Assembly: GCF_002252625.1 (NCBI RefSeq)
Contig: NZ_NQKW01000022.1
Span: 1 to 43,547, forward strand
Direction of reading: 5' to 3'
Length of the DNA: 43,547 nucleotides
Source of the DNA: Synechococcus sp. 1G10
GTDB lineage: Bacteria > Cyanobacteriota > Cyanobacteriia > PCC-6307 > Cyanobiaceae
The notes under the pieces are model-generated. The model did no database searches and was not told where the DNA came from. It saw nothing but the letters and a program-made list of their open reading frames with translations. This document shows positions 15,817-24,805 of the stretch, piece after piece; the stretch's first letter is position 1; each line of letters opens with the position of its first letter. Both the position numbers and the translations under genes were made by a program.

Positions 15817-16260
15817 ATGGGACGTTGGCTTGAGCACAGTGTGACAACGGAGATCAAGGCTCCGGTGGACCGGGTCTGGGAAGTCTGGAGCGATCTGGAG
15901 GCGATGCCGCGATGGATGCGCTGGATCGAGTCAGTGGTCACCCTTGATGATCCCGATCTCACCGACTGGACCCTGGCGGCCCAGGGATTCCGCTTCCACT
16001 GGAAGGCCCGTATCTCCCACAGGATCGAAGCTCAGCAATTGCACTGGGAGTCGGTGGGGGGTCTGCCTACCAAGGGGGCCGTGCGGTTCTATCCCCAGTC
16101 CGAGAGGCTGACGGCTGTCCGGCTGACAGTCAGCTACGAGCTGCCGGGAATCCTTGCGCCGCTGATGGAACCGACCATCCTTGGAGGAATCGTCACCCGG
16201 GAACTCCAGGCCAACCTGGATCGATTCCGGGACCTTGTGGAGCAAGAGCATGGCCAGTGA
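15817..16260 (+). CDS. SRPBCC/polyketide-cyclase-like protein
   Basis: 147 residues with the START-like SRPBCC pattern: EHSVTTEIKAPVDRVWEVWSDLEAMPRWMRWIESVVTLD at the N-terminus, beta strands with FHWKARISHRIEAQQLHWESVGG, and a long C-terminal helix (LQANLDRFRDLVEQE). The fold binds hydrophobic ligands. It starts 5 bp after zds and so is probably co-transcribed; a carotenoid-related role is possible but not shown. The next gene overlaps its stop. Confidence 0.85.
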   Translation: MGRWLEHSVTTEIKAPVDRVWEVWSDLEAMPRWMRWIESVVTLDDPDLTDWTLAAQGFRFHWKARISHRIEAQQLHWESVGGLPTKGAVRFYPQSERLTAVRLTVSYELPGILAPLMEPTILGGIVTRELQANLDRFRDLVEQEHGQ

Positions 16261-16855
16261 TCACCGGCATCAACCCGGCATGAATCAGGCGCGAACCGTG
16301 ACGGGCCTCGCCCTGCTGCCTCTCCTGCTCGCGGCTGGCCTGTCGGGCTGTGGAGGCACACCCACCGCCGATCTTGGCTCGGTGCCCCCTCCAGCCCCCG
16401 TTGCACCTGGGGCAGCCCCGACGACACCCAGCAATTCCGCCCCGGCGTCAGCCGCCATTGCCAAAGCAGGCTTCACTCCACTGCCCACGGTCCAGCAGGT
16501 TGAGGCTGCGATGCCCCAGGGCCGGCTGGACCCCTTTGCGCCACTGGCGGTCACCAGGGCTACCAGGGTCACCAGGGATGGTGGTAGACCCCGGGCCGTT
16601 GTGGTCCAGCCTCCGCTCACCCTCCCCGATGGTTTCCGTTTCCAGGGCGTGATCAGCAGCGGCGGTCGCCCCATGGCTCTCGTCCAGTTCGGCGGTCAGA
16701 GCGGTTCCCTGGCCGTTGGTGATGCAGGCGGCCGCACCACAGACCTCCTGCCCGAGGCCTGGGGTGTGGCCTCGATCGATGTACTGCTCGGTCGCCTCAC
16801 CCTTGTGAGCCGTCAGGGTCAGGCCAAGAGCCAGGTTGTGATCGCCGAGCTCTAG
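16250..16855 (+). CDS. Lipoprotein with PilP-like C-terminal region
   Basis: 201 residues from ATG 16250, which has GGAG seven bases upstream. An alternative ATG at 16280 (MNQART) gives a tidier signal peptide. Hydrophobic TGLALLPLLLAAGLSGCGG contains a lipobox (LSGC), so it is probably a lipid-anchored exported protein. A Pro/Ala-rich linker follows. The C-terminal part, with GRLDPFAPL, FRFQGVISSGGRPMALVQ and LPEAWGVASIDVLLGRLTLV, recalls PilP-type pilus or GspC-like proteins, but this is not firm. It converges on hemD with a 4-bp overlap. Confidence 0.7.
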   Translation: MASDHRHQPGMNQARTVTGLALLPLLLAAGLSGCGGTPTADLGSVPPPAPVAPGAAPTTPSNSAPASAAIAKAGFTPLPTVQQVEAAMPQGRLDPFAPLAVTRATRVTRDGGRPRAVVVQPPLTLPDGFRFQGVISSGGRPMALVQFGGQSGSLAVGDAGGRTTDLLPEAWGVASIDVLLGRLTLVSRQGQAKSQVVIAEL

Positions 16856-17652
16856 AGCCCGCCAAGGGCTCGGCCGCAGGCCGCCATCAGCCCGTCCAGG
16901 TCATGGGGGTCTGCTTCGGCGTCCACCCGTCCAAGCAGCTCCAGGCAGGCGGTGCTGGTCTGGGGACCGATCGACACCAGGGCCACGGAGTCCAGCCGTT
17001 CACGCCAGCCCTCCTTCAGGTCCTGCTGCAGCAGCTGCACGGTGTGGCGCACGGTCTTGCCGCTGGTGAAGGTGATGGCGTCCACCTGACCCTGGCGCAG
17101 GGCAGCGGCGGTGGCCAGGGGGAGATGGGGCGGACAGCGGGACTCGTAGGCGGCGGCCTCCACCACCCGCGTGCCGGCTTCGGCGAAGGCTTCCGCCAGC
17201 AGGGTGCGGCCACCGCTCTGGACCCTGGGCAGCAGCAGGCGCTGCCCCCAGCCCGAGACCGGGAAATGCTCAATCAGGCTGTCGGCCACAAAGCTGGGAG
17301 GCACGAAATCGGCTGGGGCGCCCAGCTGCTCCAGTCGGGCTGCGGTCTTGCGGCCAACTGCTGCGATCTTGAGGCCACGGGGGCGATCACTGAGATTGCG
17401 CCCGATCCGCTGCAGCCGCTGTTCCACAGCCTCCACCCCGTTGACGCTGGAGAACACCAGCCAGTGAAAGCTCTCCAGCTCTTCGAGCGCATCGTCAAGG
17501 GGCCCCCATTCATCGGGCGGGCCGATCACCAGAGCGGGAAGGTCCAGCACCCGGGCGCCGGCCCGCTCGAACATCGCGCGAGCTTCGCCCAGCTGCTGCT
17601 CGGCCCGCGTCACCGCCACCACCCGACCTGAGAGCACGTCCACCTCCTCCAT
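16852..17652 (-). CDS. hemD: Uroporphyrinogen-III synthase
   Basis: 266 residues, normal for HemD. LSGRVVAVTRAEQQLGEARAMFERAGARVLDLPALVI is the N-terminal domain, HWLVFSSVNGVEAVEQRL is a conserved signature, and AITFTSGKTVRHTVQLL with SIGPQTSTACLE is the second domain. The enzyme closes hydroxymethylbilane into uroporphyrinogen III in the cytoplasm, for haem, chlorophyll and bilin synthesis. Its ATG shares one base with the stop of the preceding GT2-TPR gene, so the two are translationally coupled. Confidence 0.93.
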   Translation of the reverse strand: MEEVDVLSGRVVAVTRAEQQLGEARAMFERAGARVLDLPALVIGPPDEWGPLDDALEELESFHWLVFSSVNGVEAVEQRLQRIGRNLSDRPRGLKIAAVGRKTAARLEQLGAPADFVPPSFVADSLIEHFPVSGWGQRLLLPRVQSGGRTLLAEAFAEAGTRVVEAAAYESRCPPHLPLATAAALRQGQVDAITFTSGKTVRHTVQLLQQDLKEGWRERLDSVALVSIGPQTSTACLELLGRVDAEADPHDLDGLMAACGRALGGL

Positions 17653-18860
17653 CAGTCGTCCAGTCTCACCATCGCCCCTGCCTGCCGCTGTAACTGCTCG
17701 GCGGCGCTGGTCTGGCCCTGCTGACGCAGCAGGGCAATGGCCTGGCGAAAACTGGCGCGGGCCGCGCTGATGTCGCCCGCCAGCAGCTGGGCCACCGCCA
17801 GGTTCTGGTGGGTTTCGGCGTGCTCGGGGGCCAGGCTCACGGCGATGTCGTAAGCCTTGAGGGAGCCGCGAATATCGCCGAGGCGGCGGCGGATCAGGCC
17901 GAGGTTGTACCAGCCCAGAGCCAGCTCGGGTGCCCCGCGCGTGACGGCTTCCGCCAGCTGGGCCGCCTCTTGTGTGGCGCCGTCCTGCAGCTGCAGGGCC
18001 GCCAGGTTCAGTCGTGCCGCCACCTGCAGCCGTGGATCGAGCGGCAGCTCCAGGGCCTCCCGGTACAGGGCCTCGGCCCTGGCGGGGTGGCGGCTGGCCT
18101 CGGCCATCGCCAGGTGCAGCAGCAGTTCAAAGCGTTCGGGGTGGGCTCCGGGGGGGCAGCCAGCCAGCCCGGCCCTGAGCAGGGCAATCCCACGCTTCAC
18201 ACGCCCCTGGCTGATCTCCAGGCCACCGAGTTTGGCGCTGGCGTAGGCATTGCCGGGGTGCTCTCGCAGCTCCTGCTCCATGGCCCTTCGCAGTTGCCGC
18301 GCCTTGCGCCCATCGGCAAGCCTTTCCGGCCGGTAGCCCTCATGGAGGATCGCCGGCTGGGGGCAGTCCACCACTTTCCAGTGGGGCTCCTTTGCCAGAA
18401 GCTCGGCCACGCTGTCATCCACCATCGCGTGATACGGGCGGCTCCAGCGGATCTGGGGGTGACGCCGGAACAGACGACTGACGCTGGAGTAAGGCGATTG
18501 CAGCGCGCCCACTTCCTGGCGCAGCAGGTTGATCAGCAGCGTGTCGGGATCGGCCATCAACGCGAGCAACGGTTCACGGGCCTGCTCCAGCAGCTGCTCA
18601 TCGGCATCAAGCACCAGCACCCAGGTGCCCCGCACCCACTCCAGGGCCAGGTTGCGGGCTGGTGCGAAATCCCCGGGCCAGGTGATGCGCTCCACCCGGG
18701 CGCCATGGTGTTCAGCCACCGCCACCGTGTCGTCGCTGGAGCCGGTGTCCACCACCACCAGCTCATCGGCGAACCCCGCCACCGACTCCAGGCAGCGGCC
18801 GAGGCGCTCGGCCTCGTTGCGCACGATCATCGAGAGGCTGAGCACGGCGGCGGCCCGCAT
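17652..18860 (-). CDS. Family 2 glycosyltransferase with C-terminal TPR repeats
   Basis: 402 residues. The N-terminal GT-A domain has LSLSMIVRNEAERLGRCLESVAGFADELVVVDTGSSDDTV and the metal-binding DXD motif in WVLVLDADEQLL. From about residue 200 there are TPR repeats (for example ELALGWYNLGLIRRRLGDIRGSLKAYDIAVSLAPEHAETHQNLAVAQLLAGD). The architecture occurs in SunS-like and other cyanobacterial GT2 enzymes; donor and acceptor are unknown. It is soluble. It lies 50 bp after the glycosidase gene in the same direction and overlaps hemD by one base. Confidence 0.88.
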   Translation of the reverse strand: MRAAAVLSLSMIVRNEAERLGRCLESVAGFADELVVVDTGSSDDTVAVAEHHGARVERITWPGDFAPARNLALEWVRGTWVLVLDADEQLLEQAREPLLALMADPDTLLINLLRQEVGALQSPYSSVSRLFRRHPQIRWSRPYHAMVDDSVAELLAKEPHWKVVDCPQPAILHEGYRPERLADGRKARQLRRAMEQELREHPGNAYASAKLGGLEISQGRVKRGIALLRAGLAGCPPGAHPERFELLLHLAMAEASRHPARAEALYREALELPLDPRLQVAARLNLAALQLQDGATQEAAQLAEAVTRGAPELALGWYNLGLIRRRLGDIRGSLKAYDIAVSLAPEHAETHQNLAVAQLLAGDISAARASFRQAIALLRQQGQTSAAEQLQRQAGAMVRLDD

Positions 18861-18910
18861 CCAGGCGTGAGGTTAGGGGCGAGAGGTCAGGACTTCAGGC
18901 GTGATTGGAC

Positions 18911-20563
18911 TCAGTCGGTGAAGCCGCCCTCGGCGGGGCTGCCGGCGGCCAGGCCGAGCCTTGTGAGCAGCGCGGCCTGGGCCAGGGGCATCTGGGCGGG
19001 GCTGTAGCCCGCGGGAATTCCACTGGGAAGCAGGGGCTCCAGGGCCTCCCACAGGTAGGGACTGCCCAGCACGGTCAGGCCCGCCAACCGACCAATCCGC
19101 AGCAGCTGCCGGATCACCGCGGGCCAGGGTTCATCGGCTCCGGCGCTGCCGCGGAAGGGATTACCGCGCACGAACAACTGCAGGAACAACGGCCCATCCG
19201 GCAGGCGCTCCAGGGCGAGGGGTGTCTCGGCGTTCCCGCTCCAGGGACTGGGGCCACGGGCGTCCAGCAGGCAGCTCCTGTAGCCGGCCGCGGCTGGCCG
19301 CAACAGAGCCGGCGCCATCGCAGGCAGGAAGGGACAGGCCAGGCTGTTGTCCAGGCGGATCAGGTTGACCCCTGGCCCCGGAGGCAGGCCCTGGTGCCCC
19401 CGCGTGTTCAGACTCATTTCCACCAGCTCCCGCGCCAGGGCCTGATCCTGCGGAGTCTCCAGCTCGCCCAGTCCCTCCAGTGGTGCCACGGAGGCGGCCG
19501 GGGCCCGGGAGCCTGCGTCGGCCAGGGCCTGCTCGCGCCGCCGCAGGCTCTGGTTGAGCTGCTCCAGCGGCAGGCGCCGGCTGCGGAAGGCCTCCACCAG
19601 GCCGTCGATGGCGGCATCGGCATCGGCGGGCATCAGAATCAGATCCGAGCCGGCCTCGAAGGCCAGCACGGCGGCCTCCGCTGCGCCCCAGCGGGAGGTG
19701 ATCGCCTCCATCACCAGGGCGTCGGTGATCACCAGCCCCGTGAATCCCAGCTCGTGCCGCAGCAGCCCCGTGAGCACGGGCCACGAAAGGGTGGCCGGCC
19801 GCAGCGGATCCAGGGAGTCCAACTGCAGGTGGGCGGTCATCACCGCCGCGCAGCCGGCGGCCATGGCCGCCCGGAAGGGAGGAAGCTCGATCTCCTCCAG
19901 CCGCTCCCTCCCATGGGGCAGCCGGGGCAACTCCAGGTGGGAGTCGTCGCTGGTGTCTCCGTGACCAGGGAAGTGCTTGGCGCAGCAGAGCACACCTTCG
20001 GCCTGGGCACCCTCCACGAAGGCCGCCGCAAGGGCCGACGCCGTGTCGGCGTTCTCCCCCCAGGCGCGCACGTTGATCACCGGGTTGTCGGGGTTGTTGT
20101 TGACATCGCAAACCGGAGCGAGCACGCCGTTGAGCCCCAGCAGGCGCGCCTGGCGGCCCGTGCAGTGGCCGTAGCGGCGGGCCAGGGAGAGGGCGCCTTC
20201 AGGATCGCTGCGGTGCAGGCGCCCCACAGCCAGGGGTGGCACCAGCCAGCTGGCCCCCTCGAATCGCTGCCCCACCCCCTCCTCCACATCGGCGCAGATC
20301 AGCAGCGGTTGCTCCGACCAATTCCGCAGTTGTTCGCTGCGCAGCCGCAGTTCGGCGGCACTGCCCCCCAGCAGGATCACCCCACCCACGCCTTCGGCCA
20401 GCAGCCGCTTCAGGGTGGCGTTCTCCAGTTCCCAGAGTGGGTAGCGCCGCTGACCGTCACTCAGGTGGCCGCTGCCGCGGATCACCAGCAGCCGGGCCAC
20501 CTGCCTGCGCAGTTCAGCAGCCGGTGGCAGGGGCTCCAGGGCCTGGGGCAGAGCCGTCGTCAT
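18911..20563 (-). CDS. Glycoside hydrolase family 3, beta-N-acetylhexosaminidase-like (NagZ-like)
   Basis: 550 residues. The GH3 signature is intact: KHFPGHGDT at 196-204, DSHLELP near 207-213 (the NagZ Asp-His dyad region), and [13 protein letters not shown] with the predicted nucleophile Asp281. It probably releases N-acetylhexosamine from peptidoglycan fragments. At 550 residues it is longer than E. coli NagZ (about 340) and has a C-terminal GH3 extension of about 170 residues. No signal peptide, so it is probably cytoplasmic. ATG overlaps the rbfA stop by 4 bp. Confidence 0.88.
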   Translation of the reverse strand: MTTALPQALEPLPPAAELRRQVARLLVIRGSGHLSDGQRRYPLWELENATLKRLLAEGVGGVILLGGSAAELRLRSEQLRNWSEQPLLICADVEEGVGQRFEGASWLVPPLAVGRLHRSDPEGALSLARRYGHCTGRQARLLGLNGVLAPVCDVNNNPDNPVINVRAWGENADTASALAAAFVEGAQAEGVLCCAKHFPGHGDTSDDSHLELPRLPHGRERLEEIELPPFRAAMAAGCAAVMTAHLQLDSLDPLRPATLSWPVLTGLLRHELGFTGLVITDALVMEAITSRWGAAEAAVLAFEAGSDLILMPADADAAIDGLVEAFRSRRLPLEQLNQSLRRREQALADAGSRAPAASVAPLEGLGELETPQDQALARELVEMSLNTRGHQGLPPGPGVNLIRLDNSLACPFLPAMAPALLRPAAAGYRSCLLDARGPSPWSGNAETPLALERLPDGPLFLQLFVRGNPFRGSAGADEPWPAVIRQLLRIGRLAGLTVLGSPYLWEALEPLLPSGIPAGYSPAQMPLAQAALLTRLGLAAGSPAEGGFTD

Positions 20564-21009
20564 CGCCCGCTGCCGTCGCCTCCGTCGCCGGCTTCAGCTG
20601 TGAGGGCTTCATCAGAGGGGGCAGGCTCATCAACGGCCAGGGCGTCCCGTTGCTGCCTCTCCTCTCCCAGTTGGCTGAGCAGCCCGAGCACCGCCCCGCC
20701 CCGCTCCAGGCCCCGATCGAGCAGGAACTGCACCTCGGGGGTGCGGCGCAGATTCAGCCGCCGTGCCAGCTCCCCTTTCACGAAGGGTGCCGCCGACTTC
20801 AGACCGGCCAGGGTCGTCTGGCGGTCCTCGTCGCTCCCGAAGACGCTCACGAAAATCTTGCAGTGCTGCAGATCACCCGCCACCTCCACCTGGGTGACGC
20901 TGACCATGCCCAGGGAGACCCGCTCGTCCTTGATGCCGTTCACCAGCAGCTCACTGATCTCACGGCGAATCAGGGAAGCCATCCGCTCGACCCGTCGGCC
21001 CTGTGCCAT
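20560..21009 (-). CDS. rbfA: Ribosome-binding factor A
   Basis: 149 residues starting [31 protein letters not shown]. The KH-like core is visible ([22 protein letters not shown]...[36 protein letters not shown]). RbfA binds 16S rRNA in the late 30S assembly step. The last 30 residues are an acidic tail. ATG 21009 is chosen; the frame extends further upstream only over the DUF751 gene. It sits 2 bp after DUF751 and overlaps the GH3 gene by 4 bp, a compact operon. Confidence 0.95.
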   Translation of the reverse strand: MAQGRRVERMASLIRREISELLVNGIKDERVSLGMVSVTQVEVAGDLQHCKIFVSVFGSDEDRQTTLAGLKSAAPFVKGELARRLNLRRTPEVQFLLDRGLERGGAVLGLLSQLGEERQQRDALAVDEPAPSDEALTAEAGDGGDGSGR

Positions 21010-21011
21010 TC

Positions 21012-21218
21012 CTATGCCAGTGGTGCTGGATTCACCATGGCACGCAGCACCAGGCTCAGGCTGATCATTCCGCTCACCAGAGCACCCACCAGGGCTATGG
21101 CGGTGACCGGGTTGCTGCTCCGTTTTGCCAGGGGTTCGAGCACGGAGTTGAACACACCGAGGCTGAAGGCCACCAGGTAGCGCGGGTAGCGCGTCACGTT
21201 GAGGAAGAAGTCCTTCAT
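21012..21218 (-). CDS. DUF751 (Ycf33-like) small membrane protein
   Basis: 68 residues: [61 protein letters not shown]. The [14 protein letters not shown]...[10 protein letters not shown] pattern matches DUF751/Ycf33, a small protein conserved in cyanobacteria and algal plastids, with two membrane helices. Its role is not established. It begins the minus-strand operon with rbfA and the GH3 gene. Confidence 0.88.
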   Translation of the reverse strand: MKDFFLNVTRYPRYLVAFSLGVFNSVLEPLAKRSSNPVTAIALVGALVSGMISLSLVLRAMVNPAPLA

Positions 21219-21331
21219 GGCGCAGGAGGGGCAGTGGGTGGCAAGTCGTTGAAAGGCGAGGCAGTGGCTGGGTGCCGCCCACGCCGGGAGAACATGAGGG
21301 CTACTCTGCCGCCCAGAGGACCGCGCCGCTG

Positions 21332-22075
21332 ATGCTCGAGCTCCACCAGTTCCGCCACTCCTCCTTCTGCGAGAAGGTGAGATTGATCCTGGCCGCCAAA
21401 GGTCTGGAGTTTCGCGTCATCGAGGTCACCCCCGGGTTGGGGCAGCTTGAGCTGTTCCGTCTCTCAGGTCAGCGTCAGGTGCCGGTGCTCGTGGATGGAG
21501 CCGAGGTGATCGCCGACTCCAGCGCCATTGCCCAGTACCTGGAGCGCCAGGTGCCGACCCCTCCTCTGATTCCCGAGGATCCGGCCGAACGGGCGCGGGT
21601 GCTTCTGCTCGAAGACTGGGCCGACACCGCTCTGGCCAGCGGGGTCCGGCAGGCCCTGCTGCAGGCGGCAAGCTCGGATTCGGTGCTGCGCGGCGCCCTC
21701 CTGCCTGAAGCCACCCCTGCGGTGCTGCGCTCGCTGGTGGGGGCCCTGCCCACGGACCTGCTCGCGTCGCTTGGCGACACCATCGGCCAGACAGAGCGGC
21801 GCCAACTGCAGGCGAACCTCGAGCAGCTGGCGGTGCTTCTGGCTCCCGGCCGTTTTCTTGTGGGTGATCGCCTCTCTCTAGCCGATCTGGCGGTGGCGGC
21901 CCAGCTGTCGCTGCTGCTCTTCCCGGCCAGCTCCGGTGCCCCCCTGGCTGGCCGTGGCGTGCCAGGCCTGGCCGACCATCCTCTGCTCAGCAGCCTGTTC
22001 GCCTGGAGGGATGGCCTGTACCTCTCCCTCGGCCGCATTGCTGTCAGCGAGCCGGTTTCCCCGATCACACCCTGA
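21332..22075 (+). CDS. Glutathione S-transferase family protein
   Basis: 247 residues from ATG 21332. The N-terminal thioredoxin-like domain has MLELHQFRHSSFCEKVRLILAAKGLEFRVIEV, with the SxFCxKVR active-site region typical of GST-N_3. RQVPVLVDGAEVIADSSAIAQYLE holds the cis-Pro and the glutathione-binding Asp-Ser. The C-terminal half is helical with FLVGDRLSLADLAVAAQL. It is probably cytosolic; the substrate is unknown. Its stop lies 9 bp from the convergent DUF6816-like gene. Confidence 0.88.
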   Translation: MLELHQFRHSSFCEKVRLILAAKGLEFRVIEVTPGLGQLELFRLSGQRQVPVLVDGAEVIADSSAIAQYLERQVPTPPLIPEDPAERARVLLLEDWADTALASGVRQALLQAASSDSVLRGALLPEATPAVLRSLVGALPTDLLASLGDTIGQTERRQLQANLEQLAVLLAPGRFLVGDRLSLADLAVAAQLSLLLFPASSGAPLAGRGVPGLADHPLLSSLFAWRDGLYLSLGRIAVSEPVSPITP

Positions 22076-22084
22076 TCCGCGTAC

Positions 22085-22780
22085 TCAGGGGTTGCGGCTG
22101 AGCAGCAACCAGAGGTCATGGCTGTCGCCGGCATGGGCCACCAGCCCCTGCTCCGGTGACGGATAGCTGGCCTGCCACTGCTCCGCCCGGATCAGTTCGT
22201 GGCCAGGAGTGCTGTCCACCAGCCGGTAACGGCTGAGGGTCTCCACGCGGCTGATCCGGGCTCCGCTGGGGCCGTGCAGCACCTGCAGGGCCAGCTCGTC
22301 GCTCAGAAAGCTGTCGCCCAGAGCCACAGTTTCTGAACCAACCTGGCTGCGGCGTCCGATCACGGTGGATTCCAGCTCCAGATCACCGCGCAACAGAGCC
22401 AGCTGGCGGTTGGGGTTGGCCGGGTCGTTGGCGACCGAGAGCAGCTGACCTCCCAGCAGCGCATCGCCCACCTGGGTGGCGTTGAACGCACGATCCCCCA
22501 CAACTGCCCCGTGCTGATCCATCAGAAAGCGCACGGCGTAGGGCGGAATCGGCGCTGCACTGCCCTCCTCCAGGCTGTGGACCCACCAGGCCCCGGCGAA
22601 CCAGTCGGGGTAGCGGAGGTCGCTGCGACCGGGTCGGCTGAGCGGAGCCGGCAGACTCCATTCCGGCCAGGCCACCAGCCGCCGCTCCAGCGGACCTGGG
22701 CCGCCGCTGGCCGCCATGACATGCCCCGGCCAGAGGGCGATCAGGGCGGCGAGGATGAAGGCGATCTGTGAGCTGAGCAT
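22085..22780 (-). CDS. Exported DUF6816-like protein
   Basis: 231 residues. MLSSQIAFILAALIALWPGHVMA is a signal peptide. The mature part has YPDWFAGAWWVHS and a beta-rich body, resembling a conserved protein of cyanobacteria and chloroplasts that I associate with DUF6816; function unknown. AGGGGG lies about seven bases before the ATG. This ATG (22780-22778) overlaps the crr7 ATG (22779-22781) on the opposite strand. Confidence 0.65.
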   Translation of the reverse strand: MLSSQIAFILAALIALWPGHVMAASGGPGPLERRLVAWPEWSLPAPLSRPGRSDLRYPDWFAGAWWVHSLEEGSAAPIPPYAVRFLMDQHGAVVGDRAFNATQVGDALLGGQLLSVANDPANPNRQLALLRGDLELESTVIGRRSQVGSETVALGDSFLSDELALQVLHGPSGARISRVETLSRYRLVDSTPGHELIRAEQWQASYPSPEQGLVAHAGDSHDLWLLLSRNP

Positions 22781-23042
22781 GTCCGACCCCCTGCTGCGGG
22801 AACTCGATCATTACGTGGTGCTGGAGCCCTCCCGGGGTGAACGCATTCTCACGGCTGCCGAAACACTCAGCTGGCTCACCACCCAGCTCGCTGAACTGGA
22901 AGAGCCCCCTGCCGACCTGCGCTCCCTGCCCAGCGACCGTGAACGGGCCGAGCGACTGCTGGAAACGGCCTGTGAACTGGAGTTGGAGCCCGGCATGGCT
23001 GTTCAGTGGTTTGCCGTGCGCCTGGAGCCCCCAGCCCGTTGA
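22779..23042 (+). CDS. crr7: CRR7-family protein (chlororespiratory reduction 7)
   Basis: 87 residues. DHYVVLEPSRGERILTAAETLSWLTTQL and LETACELELEPGMAVQWFAVRLEPP match the CRR7 family. In plants CRR7 is needed for assembly of the chloroplast NDH complex; a similar NDH-1 role in cyanobacteria is inference. It is soluble. The ATG shares the CATG with the divergent upstream gene, and no strong SD is visible. It converges on aroK, 22 bp away. Confidence 0.85.
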   Translation: MSDPLLRELDHYVVLEPSRGERILTAAETLSWLTTQLAELEEPPADLRSLPSDRERAERLLETACELELEPGMAVQWFAVRLEPPAR

Positions 23043-23064
23043 AGCATGAACACTTTGATGGAGT

Positions 23065-23763
23065 TCAGTTCCGATCCGAGGATTCCTGCAGACCTGGAAC
23101 TGCTTGCAGCTCTGCTGTGCTGTTCAGGCTCGCCGCGCTGGCGCCGTTGATGTCGATCAGTTCGGTGGGAGCCTGGGGTGGTGCCTCCCGCTGGCGCAGC
23201 ACCGTCGGGATCGCCTCCAGGACCTGCAGAGCCACGTCCGCGGCCGCCCGTCCGTCCTGGGGCACCCTCAGGTCAGCCTGGCTGTAGAGAGGACGGCGCT
23301 CGTCCAGCAGCTGGCGCAGCCGCGACTCGGGATCAGCCGTGGTCAACAGGGGCCGCTGGCCTGGATCGGCTCGCAGGCGCTCCAGCAACAGCTCCTCGGG
23401 GGCGTCCAGCCACACCACCAGCCCCTGCCGCATCTGGCCCCAGTTGACGGGGCGGCTGACCACGCCACCGCCTGTTGCCACCACCAGGGAATGCCAGCAG
23501 GCGATGCGATTGAGCACGGCCGACTCCAGTTTGCGAAAGGCCGCTTCTCCCTGGTGCTCGAACAGTTCCGGGATGGAGCAGCCGGCGTGCTGCTCGAGCA
23601 CGCTGTCGGCGTCGATGAAGCGATAGCCGAGGGCTTCGGCCAGCGGGCGTCCCACACTGCTCTTGCCCGCCCCCATCATCCCCACCAGGTAGATGTTGAG
23701 GCCCTCCAGGCTCCCCGGCAAATCCGGGCTGACGCTGGCGGGGGAGGGCTGTTCAGAGGCCAT
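23065..23763 (-). CDS. aroK: Shikimate kinase
   Basis: 232 residues from ATG 23763. Walker A GMMGAGKSS at 28-36, substrate-binding DADS at 51-54, and ATGGGVVSRP around 96-105 define the enzyme, which phosphorylates shikimate in aromatic amino acid synthesis. RLRADPGQRPLL is the lid. The body is slightly longer than E. coli AroK, with 20 extra N-terminal residues and about 35 extra at the C-terminus. It is divergent from the pterin synthase gene (55-bp gap). Confidence 0.95.
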   Translation of the reverse strand: MASEQPSPASVSPDLPGSLEGLNIYLVGMMGAGKSSVGRPLAEALGYRFIDADSVLEQHAGCSIPELFEHQGEAAFRKLESAVLNRIACWHSLVVATGGGVVSRPVNWGQMRQGLVVWLDAPEELLLERLRADPGQRPLLTTADPESRLRQLLDERRPLYSQADLRVPQDGRAAADVALQVLEAIPTVLRQREAPPQAPTELIDINGASAASLNSTAELQAVPGLQESSDRN

Positions 23764-23818
23764 CGGGGCTGGTCGGCGAAGACTTGGGTCCGGCGTTGCC
23801 AGGGGCGGAATCCCTAGG

Positions 23819-24805
23819 ATGACCCAGCAGGACGCCGCCGAGTCGATGGCCACCGGGATCCTGGCGATGCCCGCCACACCCAGCACTGGCGTTTCAGCCG
23901 GCATCAACCACCACGGCCGCGGCCGTGGCTGCGTGATCACCCGACGGGCCCTGTTCAGCGCCAGCCACCTATACCGGTTGCCGGAGCTGAGCCATGAGGA
24001 GAACGTCAGCCGCTTTGGCCGTTGCAGCCTCGCTCCGGGTCATGGTCATAACTACGAGCTGATCGTGGCGATGGCTGGCCCGCTTGATGGCGATGGCATG
24101 GTGCTCAACCTGTCTGATGTCAAACACGCAATCCGTCGGGAGGTCACCGATCCCCTCGATTTCCGTTTCCTCAACGACTGCTGGCCGGAGTTCGATCTGA
24201 GCCGGCCCGAGGGTTGCCTGCCTACCACCGAGGCTCTGCTCCAGGCGATCTGGACACGACTGGCCCCTCACCTGCCGCTCGTCGGTCTGCGTCTCTACGA
24301 GCAACCCATCCTCTGGGCCGATGTCATCGGCAATCCCATGGAAGCCTTCCTCTCGATCCGTACCCACTTCGCCGCCGCCCACCGCCTGGCCCGCGAAGAG
24401 CTGTCCCAGAGCGAGAACGAATCGATCTACGGCAAGTGCGCCCGTCCCCATGGCCATGGCCACAATTACCTGCTGGATGTCACCGTGCGCGGTGCGATCG
24501 ATCCCCGTACCGGCATGGTCTGCGACCTGGGTGAGCTGCAGGGTCTGGTGAACGAGCTGGTGGTGGAGCCCTTCGATCACACCTTCCTCAACAAGGATGT
24601 GGCCCATTTCGCCAGCTGTGTCCCCACGGCTGAGAACATCGCCCTGCACATAGCCGATCTGCTCAGCGCTCCGATTGCCGCCACTGGTGCCTCGCTTCAC
24701 AAGGTGCGTCTCCAGGAGAGCCCGAACAACGCCGCTGAGGTGTTTGCCGAAACGCCCCTGCTCGATACTCGCCCCGCTGTGCTTGAGGCTCTGGCCGGCG
24801 CTTGA
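23819..24805 (+). CDS. Double-domain 6-pyruvoyl/6-carboxytetrahydropterin synthase
   Basis: 328 residues with two PTPS/QueD domains in tandem. Domain 2 (about 178-310) is complete: zinc ligands His188, His213, His215, catalytic Cys207 (GKCARPHGHGHNY), Asp253-His254 (PFDHTF) and pterin-binding Glu300. Domain 1 (about 40-170) keeps His50, Cys69, His75, His77 and Glu161, but the Asp-His pair is Asp114-Phe115 (PLDFRF), so it probably cannot turn over. The spacing in GHGHNY matches the eukaryotic-type PTPS signature. It may make a cyanobacterial pterin or queuosine precursor. It overlaps the RibD-like gene, suggesting one pterin/flavin operon. ATG 23819 is chosen; MATG at 23846 is an alternative. 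Confidence 0.88.
   Translation: MTQQDAAESMATGILAMPATPSTGVSAGINHHGRGRGCVITRRALFSASHLYRLPELSHEENVSRFGRCSLAPGHGHNYELIVAMAGPLDGDGMVLNLSDVKHAIRREVTDPLDFRFLNDCWPEFDLSRPEGCLPTTEALLQAIWTRLAPHLPLVGLRLYEQPILWADVIGNPMEAFLSIRTHFAAAHRLAREELSQSENESIYGKCARPHGHGHNYLLDVTVRGAIDPRTGMVCDLGELQGLVNELVVEPFDHTFLNKDVAHFASCVPTAENIALHIADLLSAPIAATGASLHKVRLQESPNNAAEVFAETPLLDTRPAVLEALAGA

Noticed and set aside
18905-21064. Plus-strand open frame of 719 codons across the GH3 and rbfA genes
   Set aside because: Very long but antisense to two well-supported genes and rich in Gln/Gly/Arg; a GC-skew artefact.
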